NCBI GenBank assembly: GCA_004558305.1
Contig: SFDG01000078.1
Location: forward strand, 1-18,683
DNA from: Phocaeicola plebeius
Lineage (GTDB): Bacteria > Bacteroidota > Bacteroidia > Bacteroidales > Bacteroidaceae
DNA: 18,683 nucleotides
Direction: 5' to 3'
The translations under genes and the position numbers were made by a program. Below the pieces are notes generated by a model that saw only the letters and a list, made by a program, of their open reading frames with translations, made no database searches and was not told where the DNA came from. Below are positions 16,280-18,683 of this stretch, piece after piece. Numbering within the stretch: position 1 is the first letter of the stretch; every line of letters begins with the position of its first letter.

Positions 16280-18019
16280 ATGAAAGCAATCAGATTCAAG
16301 AATATATTGTTGGCCGCCACACTCGGCCTGTCCTTCAACGCCTGCGACGACTTCATCGACGTGGCTCCCGAAGGCAAGATTGACGAGGACACCGCCTTTT
16401 CCCACCAGGAGGAAATGGTCACCGCCGCCTACGCCATGCTGGGCGACTGCTGGTACACCTATCCGTTCAACCTCTGGCCGTACGGCGATCTGGCCAGTGA
16501 CGACTGCCTGAAAGGCGGATCGGGAACGACCGACACGGAATACCACTCCGTAGAAGTGTTCTCCACCCTGACCCCGGCCACCCCCAACCACATGGACGAG
16601 CTGTGGTACCGCCTCTACTGCGCCATCGCCCGCTGCAACAAGGCCCTCATCTCGCTCGAAGACTACGAAGGACTGGACGCCGCCACGGTGACACAGCGCA
16701 AGGCCGAGGTGAAGTTCCTGCGCGGACACTTCTATTACAAGCTGCTGACCCTGTTCCACAACATCCCCTGGATTGACGAGAACGTGGTGCGCGAAGGCTC
16801 GCACGAAAGCGTGCGCAACGACGAGTTCTCCTACCAGCAGCTCTTCGACAAGGTCATAGCCGACTTCGAGGAGGCATACGAAACGCTGCCTGCCCAACAA
16901 AAGGACGGCGGACGTGTCAACAAGATAGCCGCCGCCAGCTACCTGGCCAAATGCTACCTGAACCAGGCCTACGGCGAAGGCTACGAGTCGAATACCGGAA
17001 TCGCCCACCTCAACAAGGATTACCTGCAGAAGGTGGTGAACTACACCAATGAGGTGAAGACCTCTCAGTACGGTTACCTGGAAGACTTTGGTGACATCTT
17101 CCTGCCCGACTACAAGAACTCGAAGGAAAGCATCTTCGCCGTCCAGATGAGCGACTACAAGGACGACAACACCACCTACGGACGCGCCAACTGGAGCAAC
17201 ATGCTGAACGGCTGCTGGGGAATGTGGTCGTGCGGATGGGACTTCCACAAGCCCAGCCAGAACCTGGTAAACGCCTTCAAGACCGAGAACGGACTGCCGA
17301 TGTTCGACCACTACAACGACCGCATCGACTACCCGAAGAACGGACAGCCCACCAGCCAGAAATGGGATCCACGCCTCTTCCACACCGTGGGCATGCCCAC
17401 CTTCCCCTACAAGTACGAGGAGGAATACACGCAGACAACCGCCAACTCGCGCACGCCGAACACCTACGGCTACTACACCTCGCTGAAGGACGTGCCGCAG
17501 CGCTCGAAGGGAGAGACCTTCAACCAGCCCTGGCAGGCCTTCGCCATGAACGATTACGTGTTCCGCTACACCGATGTAATGCTGATGCGGGCCGAAGCCC
17601 TCGTGGAGCTGAACCAGCTGCCGGAAGCCGAACAGATTGTCAACGATATCCGTAACCGCGCCAAGAACTCCGTAGCGAAGCACATCGCCTACGCCGCCGA
17701 CCAGGTGGAGATCAATCTCTACCCCGCCGGGTATTTCGCCAGCCAGGACATCGCCCGCCAGTGCGTGCGCTGGGAACGCCGGCTCGAAATGGCCATGGAG
17801 AGCAGCCGTTTCTTCGACCTGCGCCGCTGGGGCATCGCCTCGCAGACCCTGAACGCTTACTTTGCCTCCGAGCAACAGGACACCTACGATGGACAGACCT
17901 ACGCCCAGTACCTGAAGGATGCACGGTTCACGCCGGAGAAGAACGAGTTCTGGCCAGTGCCGTACAACCAGATGTACTACGTACCGGGTCTGTACACGCA
18001 AAACAAAGGCTACAATTGA
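16280..18019 (+). CDS. susD: SusD-family surface glycan-binding lipoprotein
   Basis: 579 residues. Lipoprotein signal with cysteine at residue 22 (LSFNACDDFIDVAPEG); the acidic residues right after the cysteine fit the Bacteroidetes surface-export signal. Typical SusD elements follow: a DTAFSHQEEM helix, RCNKALISLEDYE, KAEVKFLRGHFYYKLLTLF, NKIAAASYLAKCYLNQA, YVFRYTDVMLMRAEALVEL with a TPR-like helix pair, and the C-terminal hallmark CVRWERRLEMAMESSRFFDLRRWG ending FWPVPYNQMY. It caps the SusC barrel at the surface and captures oligosaccharides. The gene is intact and co-transcribed with susC (56-base gap, no promoter seen between). In the B. thetaiotaomicron fructan locus a further surface glycan-binding protein follows susD; here there is none before the GH32 gene. 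Confidence 0.93.
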   Translation: MKAIRFKNILLAATLGLSFNACDDFIDVAPEGKIDEDTAFSHQEEMVTAAYAMLGDCWYTYPFNLWPYGDLASDDCLKGGSGTTDTEYHSVEVFSTLTPATPNHMDELWYRLYCAIARCNKALISLEDYEGLDAATVTQRKAEVKFLRGHFYYKLLTLFHNIPWIDENVVREGSHESVRNDEFSYQQLFDKVIADFEEAYETLPAQQKDGGRVNKIAAASYLAKCYLNQAYGEGYESNTGIAHLNKDYLQKVVNYTNEVKTSQYGYLEDFGDIFLPDYKNSKESIFAVQMSDYKDDNTTYGRANWSNMLNGCWGMWSCGWDFHKPSQNLVNAFKTENGLPMFDHYNDRIDYPKNGQPTSQKWDPRLFHTVGMPTFPYKYEEEYTQTTANSRTPNTYGYYTSLKDVPQRSKGETFNQPWQAFAMNDYVFRYTDVMLMRAEALVELNQLPEAEQIVNDIRNRAKNSVAKHIAYAADQVEINLYPAGYFASQDIARQCVRWERRLEMAMESSRFFDLRRWGIASQTLNAYFASEQQDTYDGQTYAQYLKDARFTPEKNEFWPVPYNQMYYVPGLYTQNKGYN

Positions 18020-18104
18020 TACATCATGCATCACAGAATGGATACATGAACGCTTTTTGCACATTCTTGCATCATTTGTTCAAGCCTGAACCGAAAAACG
18101 GATG

Positions 18105-18112
18105 TAATTTTG
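18105..18112 (+). promoter_or_regulatory. -7 promoter box between susD and GH32
   Basis: TAATTTTG matches TAnnTTTG exactly. No start codon with a long frame follows. The next element is the terminator at 18177, so transcripts from here should be only about 100 nt long unless they read through. Confidence 0.5.
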
Positions 18113-18118
18113 CCTCCG

Positions 18119-18223
18119 TAAACAAGAAGACAGAGATGTTACACTTATAATGAGGTTAGGTGAGAAGGGACAATAGGGCCAGCCTCCAGCTTGTGAAAGT
18201 ACAGGGGTTGGCCTTCCTTTTTT
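18119..18223 (+). ncRNA. Candidate small RNA or attenuated leader
   Basis: Bounded by a -7 box at 18105-18112, which predicts a start near 18119, and by an intrinsic terminator ending at 18223. Contains no appreciable reading frame. It could be an independent small RNA of about 100 nt, or the 5' leader of the GH32 transcript with a regulated terminator. I do not recognise an Rfam family in it. The call rests on promoter and terminator alone. Confidence 0.35.
18177..18223 (+). terminator. Intrinsic terminator between susD and GH32
   Basis: GGCCAGCCTC (18177-18186) pairs with GGGGTTGGCC (18204-18213) over ten base pairs, two of them G-U. TTCCTTTTTT follows. This is the only hairpin in the window with a proper T-run. 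It would end susC-susD transcripts or a short RNA started at about 18119. Confidence 0.75.
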
Positions 18224-18295
18224 AGGTATAACACTTTTTTTAAGGTAGAAAGATTGTTGACAGGATACATGAGAACGAAAAACATATCATAAACT

Positions 18296-18303
18296 TACAT
18301 TTG
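18296..18303 (+). promoter_or_regulatory. -7 promoter box before GH32
   Basis: TACATTTG matches TAnnTTTG and ends 15 bases before the GH32 ATG. That is closer than the other boxes in the window and implies a leader of only about ten bases. With the terminator upstream, it suggests the hydrolase is transcribed separately from susCD. Confidence 0.45.
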
Positions 18304-18318
18304 CTTACCGAACAGAAT

Positions 18319-18683
18319 ATGAAAACAGAAAGATTACTGACCTTCACCGCCACCCTGTTCCTCGCCGTCACGGCAGGCGCGCAGAAAGCGGAATTCCTCA
18401 GCAGCCGCCATGCACTGCTGCGACTGGACACACCCAAGAAATACTTGCTGCTGCCCGTCGAGGAGAAAGAAGATAACGCGCACATCCGCGTCATTAAGGA
18501 CAACCAGCTCGTCAAGACCTTCAACTGCAAGTTAGCCACCGAAAAGGCCGACTACTTCGTGCCTTATGAAGTGGGCGAAGGCGAACTGCTCGACATCACC
18601 TTTCAGGGTACTCCACGCTCGAACGGCAGCATCGGCGACTTCGCCTGCTGGAAACGGATGACCTATGCCGATACCTTCGACAC
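18319..18683 (+). CDS. GH32 fructanase, N-terminal part (DUF4980 domain), cut by window end
   Basis: 121 complete codons are visible. A signal peptide (LLTFTATLFLAVTAGAQ) is followed by the start of a DUF4980 domain, the beta-sandwich that precedes the catalytic propeller in many Bacteroidales GH32 levanases and inulinases. The marks are TPKKYLLLPVEEKEDNAHI, VKTFNCKLATEKADYFVPYEV and GIDF-like TFQGTPRSNGSIGDF. The catalytic domain (NDPNG, RDP, EC motifs) lies beyond the window, so GH32 membership is inferred from the N-terminal domain and the context. If correct, the enzyme hydrolyses beta-fructan outside the inner membrane for uptake by the adjacent SusCD. The ATG at 18319 directly precedes the signal peptide. 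The frame is undamaged as far as seen. Confidence 0.78.
   Translation, partial: MKTERLLTFTATLFLAVTAGAQKAEFLSSRHALLRLDTPKKYLLLPVEEKEDNAHIRVIKDNQLVKTFNCKLATEKADYFVPYEVGEGELLDITFQGTPRSNGSIGDFACWKRMTYADTFD

Overview
The window looks like accessory, glycan-foraging DNA from a GC-rich member of the Bacteroidales. The pointers are a SusC/SusD pair, a remnant of a hybrid two-component system (HTCS), several secreted glycoside hydrolases, an S-type sulfatase, the near absence of Shine-Dalgarno sequences, and repeated TAnnTTTG boxes (the Bacteroidetes -7 promoter element) just upstream of gene starts. Genus or species cannot be read from the sequence.

Layout. (1) 2-850: 3' part of an AAA ATPase with a DUF234-type tail, cut by the window edge. 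(2) 958-3009: intact secreted GH2 enzyme. (3) 3010-3519: repeat-rich intergenic DNA with a perfect 19-bp hairpin, a 23-bp-period tandem array and a dispersed inverted-repeat element. (4) 3520-5884: lgt overlapping a secreted S-type sulfatase. (5) 5930-12901: five consecutive genes, every one damaged. They are a MATE-transporter/ATPase fusion remnant carrying a foreign start, a GH36 alpha-galactosidase lacking its N-terminal half, a DUF6377-type regulator with its centre missing, a fructan-type HTCS with a sensor frameshift and no kinase ATP-binding domain, and an AAA/DUF234 ATPase with a one-base frameshift near its end. (6) 13110-18683: intact SusC and SusD, then a terminator and the start of a GH32 enzyme with its DUF4980 N-terminal domain.

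How the genes fit together. The HTCS sensor is a type-1 periplasmic sugar-binding domain as in the B. thetaiotaomicron fructose sensor BT1754. Together with SusC, SusD and GH32 this points to a fructan (levan or inulin) utilisation locus. The outer-membrane uptake and hydrolysis genes look intact, while the adjacent sensor-regulator and a second regulator are broken. The locus is therefore probably silent, constitutive, or controlled from elsewhere.

The most unusual feature is the run of five different lesions in a row. In two genes both ends are kept and the middle is cleanly removed in frame. The second item of interest is a promoter-terminator pair between susD and the GH32 gene that could make a small RNA of about 100 nt or an attenuated leader. 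All identifications come from reading motifs by eye; no database search was possible.
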